Shown one piece after another: positions 36,678 through 45,572 of a stretch of DNA of 64,000 bases; position 1 is the stretch's first letter; every line of letters starts with the position of its first letter. The position numbers and the translations under genes are program-made. The stretch lies in contig NZ_VSLD01000007.1 in assembly GCF_008107445.1 (NCBI RefSeq), positions 62,001 through 126,000 of the forward strand. The letters run 5' to 3'. The stretch comes from Arthrobacter echini (lineage in GTDB: Bacteria > Actinomycetota > Actinomycetes > Actinomycetales > Micrococcaceae). The notes beneath the pieces were generated by a model. The model did no database searches. It saw only the letters and a list, made by a program, of their open reading frames with translations, and was not told the DNA's origin.

Positions 36678-36687
36678 GCGACGAACA

Positions 36688-38202
36688 TCACACAGGAGGC
36701 CCCGACCCGTCGCCTCCCGCTCCGGCCAGCAGGGCGTCCGCGAGCGCCCCCGCCCGGGCCCGTGCGTCATCGATGACCGCCACGAGTCCCGTCCCCGCGA
36801 GCCACCCGCCCGTGACGGCGAGGGAGTTGGCATGGTCCGCCACCAGGGCCCTGATCCGGGCGACCCGCTCCCGGTGGCCCACGGCGGCGTGCGGCAGGGC
36901 GCCGGCCCAGCGCACCACGTCATGATCCAGCACGTCCGCTGCCCCGACCGGGATGCCCAGGAGCACGGAGGCGTCCGCGAGCGTATGGCTGAACAGGACG
37001 TCGTCGTCACTCGCGATACCGACGTCGGCCGGGCGGTCGCCCACGCGCCCGAAGGACAGGCGCAGCACGTGGCGCCCGGGGCCGGCCTGCTCGCGCAGCC
37101 ACGCCCACTTGGCGGTGGAGTGCGTGAGTGCCTTCGCGGCGACCCCCTCGACGCCGCGCGCCACGAGCACGCCCGTGCCCCGCGGCCGGACGTCGAGTGC
37201 GGGGAGGTCCACGAGCAGGGTCACCAGGGCCACGCCCGGCACGGGAGCGGGCCGTTCCGCGGCCAGGGCCGGCAGGCCCGGGGACAGCAGGTCGACGGCG
37301 GCCCTGCCCTCGGTGGCGACGACCACGCCGTCGGCGACGAGGCGCCGCGGCGCTCCCGCGCGGCCGGTCGTGACGGTCCAGCCGTCCCCGGTGCGCGTCA
37401 GGTCCGTGACCTCCTCCCCCGTCCGCAACTGTGCCCCTGCGGCCTCGAGGTCGGTGACGAGGCGGTCGCGCAGGAGCGCGATCCCGCCGTCGATCCCGCC
37501 CACCGCCGCGCCGGCCGGGGCCGCCGCGCGGAGAGCACCTGCGGCGGCCCCCAGCGATCCGAGCCGCGCCATCGTCGCGCGGAGTCCCGGTGCCACGGAG
37601 TCGACGTCGAGATCGTCGGGGTCGGCGGAGAAGACCCCGCCCGCAACGGGAGCCACGAGCCGCGCGAGGATCTCGTCGCCCATGCGGGTGCGGACCAGTT
37701 CTCCGAGGCTGACACCCGCCCGGGTGGCGAGGGAGCCCACCGGCAGGACGCCGTCCTGCGCGGCGCGCCGCGCTCCCTCCGGGGAGATCATGGCGCTGAT
37801 CAGGGGATCGGTGGGATCCGCCGGGATCCCGAGCACCCCGGAGTTCGGCAGCGGCCGGGCGGACGCCTGCAGGTCCGGTCCGGGTAGCTGGACCCAGGCG
37901 CCGGTCGCCTCGGGTGTCACGAGCCGCTCACCCAGGCCGAGCTCGGCGGCCAGTGCCGGCACGGTCGCGGAGCGCGTGGAGAAGGATTCCGCGCCGCTGT
38001 CGAGCTGGAGGCCTCCGAGCACCCGGCCGTCCACGGTGCCCCCGAAACGATCGGAGCGCTCCAGCAGGGTCACCCGGACCCCGCGCCGGAGCAGAGTCCG
38101 TGCAGCCAGCAGGCCCGCCATACCCCCGCCGATCACCACGGCGCTCCGCTGCCGTGCCGGACCCGCCTGCTCCCGGGCTACGGCGTCGTCGCGCCCGGTC
38201 AT
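36688..38202 (-). CDS. cgoX: Coproporphyrinogen III oxidase (HemY-type flavoenzyme)
   Basis: A 504-residue FAD enzyme that oxidises coproporphyrinogen III to coproporphyrin III in Gram-positive bacteria. The dinucleotide motif is VVIGGGMAGLLAARTLLRRG followed by LLERSDRFGG. The C-terminal FAD segment VAVTGGWLAGTG-like (SLAVTGGWLAGTG) is present. The ATG lies 2 bp after the hemE stop. The large in-frame extension upstream covers hemE and is rejected. Often annotated as protoporphyrinogen oxidase hemG/hemY. Confidence 0.94.
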   Translation of the reverse strand: MTGRDDAVAREQAGPARQRSAVVIGGGMAGLLAARTLLRRGVRVTLLERSDRFGGTVDGRVLGGLQLDSGAESFSTRSATVPALAAELGLGERLVTPEATGAWVQLPGPDLQASARPLPNSGVLGIPADPTDPLISAMISPEGARRAAQDGVLPVGSLATRAGVSLGELVRTRMGDEILARLVAPVAGGVFSADPDDLDVDSVAPGLRATMARLGSLGAAAGALRAAAPAGAAVGGIDGGIALLRDRLVTDLEAAGAQLRTGEEVTDLTRTGDGWTVTTGRAGAPRRLVADGVVVATEGRAAVDLLSPGLPALAAERPAPVPGVALVTLLVDLPALDVRPRGTGVLVARGVEGVAAKALTHSTAKWAWLREQAGPGRHVLRLSFGRVGDRPADVGIASDDDVLFSHTLADASVLLGIPVGAADVLDHDVVRWAGALPHAAVGHRERVARIRALVADHANSLAVTGGWLAGTGLVAVIDDARARAGALADALLAGAGGDGSGPPV

Positions 38203-38204
38203 GG

Positions 38205-39266
38205 CTAGGGCTCCAGCGAGTGGATGAGCTCGACGACGCGCGTGAGCACGGCGGGATCCGTCTCGGGCGGTACGCCGTGCCCGAGGTTCACCACGTGTCC
38301 CGGTGCCGCGGCCCCGGCGGCGAGCACGTCCCGGACGTGCCGCTCGAGGACGGGCCACGGTGCGGGGAGCAGGGCCGGATCGATATTGCCCTGGAGCGGG
38401 ACGGCGCCACCGAGCCGCCGATTGGCCTCGTCGAGCGGCAGCCGGTAGTCGACGCCGATCACGTCGACCCCGACGTCGTGCATGGCCACGAGCAGTTCCG
38501 AGGTGCCGGTGCCGAAGTGGATCAGGGGCGCGCCGAGGCCGCGCACGTGGTCCAGGGCCCTGCGCGAGGCCGGCGCCACATGACTCCGGTAGTCCGCCAG
38601 CGAGAGCGAGCCCGCCCAGGAATCGAAGAGCTGCGCCGCACTGGCGCCGGCCTCGAGCTGGGCGCGGAGGAACATGCCGGAGGCGTCGGCTGCCCACTCC
38701 GTCAGGGCCTGCCAGGTGTGGGGATCCGCGTGCATCATGGTGCGCGGTCCGAGGTGGTCCCGGGACGGCTTTCCCTCGACCATGTAGGCGGCCAGGGTGA
38801 AGGGGGCACCAGCGAACCCGACGAGCGGCGTGGAGCCGAGCTGCTCGACGGTGAGGCCCACGGCCTGCCGGATGGGTTCGAGGGCCTCCGGCGTGAGGCG
38901 CGGCAGGGCCGCGACGTCGGCGGCGGAACGGATCGGCGAGCCGAGGACCGGGCCCACTCCGGGAACGATGTCCACGTCGACGCCGGCCAGCTTCAAGGGG
39001 ATGACGATGTCCGAGAAGAAGATGCCCGCATCGACGTCGTGCCGCCGGACCGGCTGCAGCGTGATCTCCGAGGCCAGCTCCGGGATGAGGCAGGACTGCA
39101 GCATGTCGGTGCCCTCCCGCAGAGCCCGGTACTCGGGCAGCGACCTCCCGGCCTGGCGCATGAACCATACGGGGCGCCGGTGCGGTCTCTGGCCCCGGTA
39201 GGCGCGGATGAGTGCCGAGTCGGACGTACGTCCGTCGACCAGCGGGTGCGATGCTCCAAGGTCCAT
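38205..39266 (-). CDS. hemE: Uroporphyrinogen decarboxylase
   Basis: A 353-residue enzyme making coproporphyrinogen III. Signature one, RRPVWFMRQAGRSLPEYRAL, carries the substrate-binding Arg residues, and GFAGAPFTLAAYMVEG is the second. It is the first gene of the eight-gene minus-strand heme operon. CAGAAT lies seven bases before the ATG with no ribosome site, so the mRNA may be leaderless. Its promoter shares the gap with hemA and an iron box. Confidence 0.96.
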   Translation of the reverse strand: MDLGASHPLVDGRTSDSALIRAYRGQRPHRRPVWFMRQAGRSLPEYRALREGTDMLQSCLIPELASEITLQPVRRHDVDAGIFFSDIVIPLKLAGVDVDIVPGVGPVLGSPIRSAADVAALPRLTPEALEPIRQAVGLTVEQLGSTPLVGFAGAPFTLAAYMVEGKPSRDHLGPRTMMHADPHTWQALTEWAADASGMFLRAQLEAGASAAQLFDSWAGSLSLADYRSHVAPASRRALDHVRGLGAPLIHFGTGTSELLVAMHDVGVDVIGVDYRLPLDEANRRLGGAVPLQGNIDPALLPAPWPVLERHVRDVLAAGAAAPGHVVNLGHGVPPETDPAVLTRVVELIHSLEP

Positions 39267-39401
39267 GCACCCGATTCTGCCGAAGATCCCTGCGGAGCGT
39301 TAACCGGTGCAGGCGCCCCGACCACGCCGCGCTGCTCCGCGTGCGCAACATCACTCCGCTTCCGCGACCACGGGTCTGGCGGAACGGCGAGGAATACCCT
39401 C

Positions 39402-39420
39402 CCGGGTAAGGCAAACCTAT
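39402..39420. promoter_or_regulatory. DtxR/IdeR-like iron box between hemE and hemA
   Basis: The 19-mer from 39402 (CCGGGTAAGGCAAACCTAT) matches 14 of 19 positions of the DtxR consensus TWAGGTWAGSCTWACCTWA, and 12 of 13 in the core GGTWAGSCTWACC. It ends 24 bp before the hemA -10 element, so a bound repressor would cover the -35 region. The consensus is established for DtxR/IdeR; binding here is inferred. Confidence 0.6.
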
Positions 39421-39444
39421 TCAGGGAATGGGACGGGACCTCGG

Positions 39445-39450
39445 TATGCT
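39445..39450 (+). promoter_or_regulatory. -10 element of hemA
   Basis: TATGCT, nine bases before the hemA GTG. A weak TTCAGG at 39420-39425 could serve as -35. The leader would be three bases or less. Confidence 0.45.
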
Positions 39451-39459
39451 GGAATCATT

Positions 39460-40833
39460 GTGGTACTTCTTTCACTCGTAGCGACCCACTCGGATGTAGA
39501 CCTGGAAACCGTGGCCCGACTCAGCATCGGAGCGCCCCAGGTCCCCTCGGTGGTGCTCGCCGACGACAGGACCGTTGCCGGCGCCGTCGTCCTGGCCACG
39601 TGCAACCGCTTCGAGATCTATGCCGAGGCGCCCACCGTGGAGGACGTCGAAGCCGCCCGCTCGGCGATCATCTCGACCATCAGCGAGTACTCCGGCATCT
39701 CCGAGCAGTCCGTCTCCTCCTCCTTCCGGACCCACACCGGGCAGGATGTGGCCGAGCACCTCTTCGCCGTCGGCGCCGGCCTCGATTCCGCCGTGATCGG
39801 CGAGCGGGAGATCGCGGGGCAGGTGCGGCGGGCCCTCATCGAGGCTCAGGGCTCCGGTGCGGCCAGCGGCTCCCTGGTGCGCCTCTTCCAGGCTGCCTCG
39901 AAGACCGCCAAGGACGTCGGAGCGCAGACAGCCCTCGGCTCCCGTGGACGCTCGATCGTCTCCGTGGCTCTCGAGCTCGGCAGTGACATATCCGCCGACC
40001 CGGACTGGTCCCGGAAGTCGGTGGTCCTCTTCGGCACGGGCGCGTACGCCGGAGCGACCGTCGCGGCCCTGAAGGACAGGGGCTGCACCGACATCTCCGT
40101 GTTCTCCTCCTCGGGCCGCGCCGAGGCCTTCGTCGCATCCCGCGGCGGTACCGCCGTCTCCGCTGCGGGTCTGGCCGATGCCCTGGGGCAGGCCGACGTC
40201 GTCATCGGGTGCAGCGGCAGTGACGCCCGCATCGACGCCGCCGACATCGAGCGGGTCCGCGCAGGCAGCACCTCTCCCCTGCTCGTGATCGACCTGGCAC
40301 TGAGCCACGACTTCGACCCGGCCGTGGGACTGCTCGACGACGTCGAGCTCATCACGCTCGAGTCGGTCCGCGCAGCTGCCCCCGACGAGCAGGCGGATTC
40401 CCTGGTGCAGGCGAGCGACCTCGTCCGGGACGCGGCCCGCGCCTTCGAGGAACAGCAGAGCGCACGAGCGATGAACGCGTCGATCGTGGCACTGCGCCGC
40501 CACACGCAATCGGTGCTCGACTCCGAGATGGAACGTGTCCGCGCCCAGCACGGCTGCACGGCCGCCGCGGAGGAGGTGGAGTTCGCATTGCGCCGCATGG
40601 TGCGTCAGCTCCTGCACGTGCCCACCGTGCGGGCTCGCGAACTCGCCGCCGAGGGACGCCAGGAGGACTACGAGGCAGCGCTCCAGGCCCTGTACGGGAT
40701 CGACGTGACGCAACCCGGCACGCCGGCGGACGCCACCGCCGACCGGACGCCCCGGACAATGCCCGGTGCTGGCGCTGGTGCCGAGGACGCGGCGTGCCCG
40801 GTGGATCGGGATCGTCCGGCTCGCGGCGCCTGA
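39460..40833 (+). CDS. hemA: Glutamyl-tRNA reductase
   Basis: A 457-residue enzyme that reduces glutamyl-tRNA to glutamate-1-semialdehyde, the committed step of the pathway. The nucleophilic Cys48 is in [30 protein letters not shown] and the NADPH-binding [13 protein letters not shown] follow. The GTG ([11 protein letters not shown]) matches the family N-terminus, so longer upstream starts are rejected. It is divergent from the rest of the heme operon and sits downstream of the iron box, which suggests iron-dependent control of the entry step. The last 30 residues are not conserved. Confidence 0.95.
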   Translation: MVLLSLVATHSDVDLETVARLSIGAPQVPSVVLADDRTVAGAVVLATCNRFEIYAEAPTVEDVEAARSAIISTISEYSGISEQSVSSSFRTHTGQDVAEHLFAVGAGLDSAVIGEREIAGQVRRALIEAQGSGAASGSLVRLFQAASKTAKDVGAQTALGSRGRSIVSVALELGSDISADPDWSRKSVVLFGTGAYAGATVAALKDRGCTDISVFSSSGRAEAFVASRGGTAVSAAGLADALGQADVVIGCSGSDARIDAADIERVRAGSTSPLLVIDLALSHDFDPAVGLLDDVELITLESVRAAAPDEQADSLVQASDLVRDAARAFEEQQSARAMNASIVALRRHTQSVLDSEMERVRAQHGCTAAAEEVEFALRRMVRQLLHVPTVRARELAAEGRQEDYEAALQALYGIDVTQPGTPADATADRTPRTMPGAGAGAEDAACPVDRDRPARGA

Positions 40834-40914
40834 ATCGAGGAGGTTCCCGGGTACGGGGGCTCTTCAGGACATCGGCCTGACCAATACGTGGGCCGGTCCA
40901 CTCCGTGCGCCTGT

Positions 40915-42165
40915 CTAATACGTGAGCTTGTCCGGTTCGATCCTGCGGACCCACTCCGTGATGCCGCCCTCCACCGAGTGCACCTCCGTGTGGCCCCGGC
41001 TGCGGAGGAATCGGACCACCTCCGCAGACCGGACGCCCGATTTGCAGTGCACGTACGCCGTCCGCGCAGGATCGACGACGGTCTCGCCGTCGAGGATTGT
41101 GCCCTTGGGGACGAGCACGGCGCCATCGATACTCACGATCGCGTGCTCCTCGGGGCTGCGCACATCCAGCAGGTCGAAGTCCGCCCGGCCCTCGGAGCGC
41201 GCCGCGAGGAGCCCCGCCAGCTCGTCCACGGACACCACCGGCACCGCCGCCGTGTCCGGGCCTGCCGCCGCATCCGGGTCCACCGTGCGGGTCGCGGAGG
41301 GCAGCCCGCAGAACTGCTCGTAGTCGACGAGCTCCGTGATGGGCGGGATGCTCGGATCCGGCCGGACCCGCAGTTCGCGCCAGCTCATCGCGAGCGCATC
41401 GAAGACCAGCACCCGGCCGAGCAGGGTGGTCCCCACTCCCGTGATGAGCTTGATCGCCTCGTTGACCATCACGGAACCGATCTGCGCGCACAGGACCCCG
41501 AGCACACCGCCCTCCGCGCACGACGGCACGGACCCCGCCGGCGGCGGTTCGGGAAAGAGATCCCGGTAGGTGGGCCCGTGCCCCTGCCAGAAGACGCTGA
41601 CCTGTCCGTCGAAGCGCAGGATGGAACCCCAGACGTAGGGCTTGCCCAGGATGGCGGCGGCGTCGTTGACGAGGTACCGGGTGGCGAAGTTGTCGGTGCC
41701 GTCGATGATGAGGTCGTACCCGGAGAACAGGTCGAGTGCGTTGGCGCGCTCCAGCCGTTCCTGGTGCAGCACCACCTCGACGAGCGGGTTCACCTCCGCC
41801 ACACTCAGGCGCGCGGACTCGGCCTTGGAACGTCCGAGATCGGCCATGCCGTGGATGACCTGGCGCTGCAGGTTCGACAGCTCGACGTCGTCGTCGTCCA
41901 CGATGCCCAGCGTGCCCACCCCCGCTGCCGCCAGGTAGAGCAGCGTCGGGGAACCGAGCCCGCCTGCTCCTATCACGAGGACACGTGCCTGTCTGAGGCG
42001 CAGTTGCGCCTCGATCCCGAACCCGGGAATGATCAGGTGCCGGGAGTAGCGCTCCGCCTCCTCCTGCGACAGGGTACCGACCGGCTCCACCAGCGGCGGA
42101 AGCCCCGCGGGGCTGTCCGCCGACGGCGGCGCGACGGCGGAAGCCAGGGATCCGGAAACAGTCAT
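40915..42165 (-). CDS. moeZ: ThiF/MoeB-type adenylyltransferase with rhodanese domain (MoeZ)
   Basis: A 416-residue enzyme that activates ThiS/MoaD-like carrier proteins by adenylation and then sulfurates them. The E1-like domain has VIGAGGLGSPTLLYLAAAG and DGTDNFATRYLVND. A C-terminal rhodanese domain (about 295-416) has LLDVRSPEEHAIV and the catalytic Cys in VHCKSGVRSAE. It serves molybdopterin, thiamine or thiocarboxylate pathways; the partner is not in the window. Rv3206c is the positional equivalent. TACCCT lies five bases before the ATG. Confidence 0.93.
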   Translation of the reverse strand: MTVSGSLASAVAPPSADSPAGLPPLVEPVGTLSQEEAERYSRHLIIPGFGIEAQLRLRQARVLVIGAGGLGSPTLLYLAAAGVGTLGIVDDDDVELSNLQRQVIHGMADLGRSKAESARLSVAEVNPLVEVVLHQERLERANALDLFSGYDLIIDGTDNFATRYLVNDAAAILGKPYVWGSILRFDGQVSVFWQGHGPTYRDLFPEPPPAGSVPSCAEGGVLGVLCAQIGSVMVNEAIKLITGVGTTLLGRVLVFDALAMSWRELRVRPDPSIPPITELVDYEQFCGLPSATRTVDPDAAAGPDTAAVPVVSVDELAGLLAARSEGRADFDLLDVRSPEEHAIVSIDGAVLVPKGTILDGETVVDPARTAYVHCKSGVRSAEVVRFLRSRGHTEVHSVEGGITEWVRRIEPDKLTY

Positions 42166-42170
42166 ACCCA

Positions 42171-42176
42171 AGGGTA
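42171..42176 (-). promoter_or_regulatory. -10 element of moeZ (leaderless type)
   Basis: TACCCT on the minus strand, five bases before the moeZ ATG, with no ribosome site. Confidence 0.4.
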
Positions 42177-42216
42177 GGGCGCAGCACCGCGGCGATGCCA
42201 CCGCGGGGCCGGCCGG

Positions 42217-42222
42217 TAAACT
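42217..42222 (+). promoter_or_regulatory. -10 element of the TetR regulator gene
   Basis: TAAACT predicts +1 near 42229 and a 30-nt leader containing GAGGA before the GTG at 42259. This one is a normal leadered transcript. Confidence 0.45.
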
Positions 42223-42258
42223 GGCGCTACCCGATCGCGACAGCTGAGGATTCCCTAC

Positions 42259-42876
42259 GTGAGTGCAGAACCGACCACCGGACGCGCCGTGCGGCTCCCG
42301 CGCGACGAGCGTCGACGCCAGCTCCTCGCGGCAGCACAGGCGGTCTTCGTGGGCAACGGCTACCACGGGGCCGCCATGGACGACATCGCCGATGCCGCCC
42401 GGGTCAGCAAGCCGGTGCTCTACCAGCACTTCCCCGGCAAGCGCGATCTGTACCTTGCCCTGCTGGACAGCCATCTCGCGGAACTGACCGAGCTGTTGAT
42501 CGATGCGCTCCGCTCCACCGATGACAACGATCTGCGCGTCCACGCGACCATGCGCGCGTACTTCCAGTTCATCGCCCAGGACAGCAGGGCGCATCGACTG
42601 GTCTTCGAATCCGACATCAGCGACGAACCGGACGTCAGCAGTCGGCTGGAGGCGTTCAACGCCCACTTCGCGAGCGCCATCGCGGAGGTGATCGCCGACG
42701 ACACCCAGCTGTCCATGGTCGAGGCGACCCTCCTGGGCAGGGGCCTCGCCGGGATGGCGCAGATCAGCGCCCGCTACTGGCTCGAGACCGACGGCAGCCT
42801 CGACATCGATGCCGCCGCGGAGCTGATCTATCGTTTAGCTTGGCGCGGAATCAGCCGCTTCCCCAAGGAGATCTAG
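42259..42876 (+). CDS. TetR family transcriptional regulator
   Basis: A 205-residue regulator (Rv3208 position). The helix-turn-helix spans about 25-60 with MDDIADAARVSKPVLYQHF and then PGKRDLYLALL. The C-terminal ligand domain has no recognisable pocket. It is followed 47 bp later by the DUF3107 gene, an arrangement kept across actinobacteria. Its targets are unknown. Confidence 0.92.
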   Translation: MSAEPTTGRAVRLPRDERRRQLLAAAQAVFVGNGYHGAAMDDIADAARVSKPVLYQHFPGKRDLYLALLDSHLAELTELLIDALRSTDDNDLRVHATMRAYFQFIAQDSRAHRLVFESDISDEPDVSSRLEAFNAHFASAIAEVIADDTQLSMVEATLLGRGLAGMAQISARYWLETDGSLDIDAAAELIYRLAWRGISRFPKEI

Positions 42877-42923
42877 AGTAGGTTCCAGAGAGCATCAGGC
42901 TCACTACACAGGAGGCACGCGCC

Positions 42924-43148
42924 GTGGAAATCAAGATCGGTATCCAGAACATCAACCGCGAGATCGTCATCGATTCCACCGAGAGCGCCGACGCCATCGC
43001 CGAGCTGGTGGGCAAGGCCATGGGCGAGGGCACCGACCTCCGCCTCAAGGACTCGAAGGGCCGCCAGGTCATCGTTCCCACATCGGCCCTGGGATATGTG
43101 GAGATCGGCGCCGAGGAGACCCGGCGCGTGGGCTTCGGCGCACTCTGA
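42924..43148 (+). CDS. DUF3107 protein
   Basis: A 74-residue actinobacterial protein of unknown function (Rv3208A position). It begins MEIKIGIQNINREI and ends with GYVEIGAEETRRVGFG, the family limits. GTG start with AGGAGG upstream. TAGGTT at 42879-42884 could be a separate promoter. A terminator follows at once. Confidence 0.92.
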   Translation: MEIKIGIQNINREIVIDSTESADAIAELVGKAMGEGTDLRLKDSKGRQVIVPTSALGYVEIGAEETRRVGFGAL

Positions 43149-43162
43149 CCCGGGACAACACC

Positions 43163-43207
43163 AGAAGGACCCTTACCAGACCTACCCGGTCGGGTGCGGG
43201 TCCTTCT
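43163..43207. terminator. Hairpin between DUF3107 and ferritin-like genes
   Basis: AGAAGGACCC (43163-43172) pairs with GGGTCCTTCT (43198-43207) across a 25-nt loop. It lies between two convergent genes. Confidence 0.65.
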
Positions 43208-43215
43208 GCGTGGGG

Positions 43216-43971
43216 CTAGGCCGTCAGGCCGAGGGCGCTCATCCGCCGGGAGTGGTTCCGCGTGAGTTCGGAGAAGAACGTCCCGCTGGGCCGGGCCGGG
43301 CCGTCCTCTCCGGCGAAGAGCAGTCCCGCGAGATTCTCCCGCTCTATGCCCACCCGCTGCGCCTGGGTCAGCGCCTCTCCCACGAGCCGCCGTCCCCAGA
43401 GCGCGCAGCGTGACGCGAGCCGGGGATCATCGGCGAGGGCTTCCTTCAGGCGGTCCCGGAGGTGTTCCGCACCGTCGCCCGAGTCGATGACGGCGATCAG
43501 CTCGCGTGTCCTGGCGTCCAGGTTGTGCGCCAGCGAACGGTAGAAGTCCCGCGAGAAGGCATCGACCACGTAGGCCTTCATGAGCGACTCGTACCAGTCG
43601 CCGGGCCGCGTCCGCTCGTGGAAGGAGTCGATCGAGGCGCAGAACGGCGTCATGGCGTCCTCGACGGTGATGCCCAGGCCGTCGAGGAACCGACCCACGA
43701 GCTCGAAATGCTCGAACTCCTGCACCGCGAGCCTGCCGAGGCTCGCACGATCAGCGAGGCTCGGCGAGAAGCGAGCATCGGAGGACAGCCGCTCGAATCC
43801 GGAGAGCTCCGCGTAGGCGATGGCGCCGAGCAGATCCGCGACGAAGCGGACGTAGTGGGGATTACCGAACGGGTCCTCGACGTCGCTCCCGTGGGCGGCG
43901 GAAGCTGCCTCCGAAGCAGTCCGCGGCTCGGCGGCAGGAGGGGCCATGCTGTCGGAGGCGCCGTTGTTCAT
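43216..43971 (-). CDS. Ferritin-like fold protein (Rv3210c type, MiaE-like)
   Basis: A 251-residue helical protein. The spacing of Glu and His in the motifs AYAELSGFERL, VQEFEHFELVGRFL and AFSRDFYRSL resembles diiron ferritin-like proteins, and FEHFE gives the ExxH-type pair. The first 30 residues are Ala/Pro-rich and probably disordered; an internal ATG at 43947 could be the true start. No substrate is known. It converges with the DUF3107 gene. Confidence 0.75.
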   Translation of the reverse strand: MNNGASDSMAPPAAEPRTASEAASAAHGSDVEDPFGNPHYVRFVADLLGAIAYAELSGFERLSSDARFSPSLADRASLGRLAVQEFEHFELVGRFLDGLGITVEDAMTPFCASIDSFHERTRPGDWYESLMKAYVVDAFSRDFYRSLAHNLDARTRELIAVIDSGDGAEHLRDRLKEALADDPRLASRCALWGRRLVGEALTQAQRVGIERENLAGLLFAGEDGPARPSGTFFSELTRNHSRRMSALGLTA

Positions 43972-44071
43972 GCTGCTAAGAGTACGCAATCGCCGGGGAG
44001 CGGCAAGCCGTCGGCCCGGCCCGGGACACCGCGCTGCTGCGCCGCCCCGGGCCGATGTCCGTGACGTGCGT

Positions 44072-44077
44072 TACCGT
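44072..44077 (+). promoter_or_regulatory. -10 element of the RNB ribonuclease gene (leaderless type)
   Basis: TACCGT ends seven bases before GTG 44085. It would lie inside the coding region if the upstream ATG at 44055 were used, which argues for the GTG. Confidence 0.4.
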
Positions 44078-44084
44078 GAATCCC

Positions 44085-45572
44085 GTGCCAGCGAAGCCTC
44101 CGGTTCCCGAGCGGGACGCGCAGCAACTCCTTGCCCGCTCGCTGAGCGGGCTGCGTGCGGAGCTCGATCTCCGTGAGGGCTTCCCCGAGGAGGTCCTCCG
44201 GGAGGCGGCTGCGGCGGTGGTCGCCCACCGCCTTCCGTCCGAGGATCTGCGGGAGCTGCCCTTCCTCACCATCGATCCGCCCGGCTCCACCGATCTGGAC
44301 CAGGCCATTCACCTCGGACGTGGCGCCGCGGACGACGCGGACGGGGCTGCCTACGACGTGCGGTACGCCATCGCCGATGTTCCCGCCTTCGTCCCGGCGG
44401 AGGGCGCCGTCGATCTCGAGGCCCGGCTTCGCGGCCAGACCATGTACGCCCCGGACGGCCGGATCCCGCTGCACCCGGACGTGATCTCCGAGGGGGCCGC
44501 GAGCCTGCTGCCGGGTCAGGACCGCCCGGCCTTCGTCTGGCACTTCCGGCTCGATGCCGCGGGAGCTGTCGACTCCGTCTCGGTGCGCCGCGCCACCATC
44601 AGGAGCCGGCGCCAGCTCACGTATGCCGAGGTGCAGTCCGCGATCGACGCAGGGACCACGGACGAACAGTTCCGCCTTCTCGAGGAGATCGGCCGGCACC
44701 GCATCCGGTTGGAGCTCGAGCGCGGGGGTGCCGGCCTGACACTGCCGCGCCAGGAGGTCACCCACGACGGCGGGCGGTACGCCATCGTGACCGAGCCCGC
44801 CAGGCCCTGCGAGGACTGGAACGCCCAGCTCTCGCTGATGACCGGCATGGCGGCGGCGCGCATCATGCTCGACGGCGGCATCGGGATCCTCCGCACCATG
44901 CCCGCGCCCGACGACGGTGCACTCAGGAAGTTCCGCCTGCAGTCCGTGGCCCTCGGGCACCCGTGGCCCGAGGATCTGCCCTACGGGAACTTCCTGCGCA
45001 CCCTGGATGTCAGCGAGCCCCGGCAGCTCGCCCTCATGCACGCGGCCGCCACGCTCTTCCGCGGCGCCGGGTACACCGTGTTCGACGGCGAGCTCCCCGA
45101 TGACACCGTCCAGTCGGCGATCGCCGCGCCCTACGCCCACACCACCGCACCCATCAGACGGCTCGTGGATCGCTTCGTCCTCGTGATCTGCGCGGCGCTG
45201 TGTGCCGGCGAGGACGTCCCCGGGTGGGCGCGGCGTGCGCTACCCGAGCTGGGTTCCGTCATGGCGTCCTCGGCGCAGCTCGCGTCCCGGCTCGACTCCG
45301 GTGCCCTCGACGCGGTCCAGGCAGCGCTGCTGAGCGAGCGGATCGGCGAGGCGTTCTCCGCCGTCGTGCTGCAGGGCTCCCCGCCGGCCGCCGACGACGC
45401 CCCCGGCAGGCAGGCGCCCCGCCCGTCCGGCGTGGTCCAGGTGGCCGATCCCGTCCTCGAGGCGGTCTGCTACGGGGACCTGGTGGCCGGCGAGAAGGTC
45501 ACGGTGATCCTGCTGGAAGCGGACATCGCGCGTCGTCGCCTGCGCTTCGAGGTGAAGCCGGCCGACGCGTGA
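44085..45572 (+). CDS. RNB-domain ribonuclease (RNase II/R family)
   Basis: A compact 495-residue 3-prime to 5-prime exoribonuclease. The catalytic Asp cluster is in LTIDPPGSTDLDQAIHL. The region VRYAIADVPAFV and the later HTTAPIRRLVDRF complete the RNB domain. It lacks the long cold-shock and S1 domains of RNase R, having only a short C-terminal barrel-like segment. The GTG at 44085 is chosen from the upstream TACCGT; an in-frame ATG at 44055 would add ten residues. Confidence 0.87.
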   Translation: MPAKPPVPERDAQQLLARSLSGLRAELDLREGFPEEVLREAAAAVVAHRLPSEDLRELPFLTIDPPGSTDLDQAIHLGRGAADDADGAAYDVRYAIADVPAFVPAEGAVDLEARLRGQTMYAPDGRIPLHPDVISEGAASLLPGQDRPAFVWHFRLDAAGAVDSVSVRRATIRSRRQLTYAEVQSAIDAGTTDEQFRLLEEIGRHRIRLELERGGAGLTLPRQEVTHDGGRYAIVTEPARPCEDWNAQLSLMTGMAAARIMLDGGIGILRTMPAPDDGALRKFRLQSVALGHPWPEDLPYGNFLRTLDVSEPRQLALMHAAATLFRGAGYTVFDGELPDDTVQSAIAAPYAHTTAPIRRLVDRFVLVICAALCAGEDVPGWARRALPELGSVMASSAQLASRLDSGALDAVQAALLSERIGEAFSAVVLQGSPPAADDAPGRQAPRPSGVVQVADPVLEAVCYGDLVAGEKVTVILLEADIARRRLRFEVKPADA

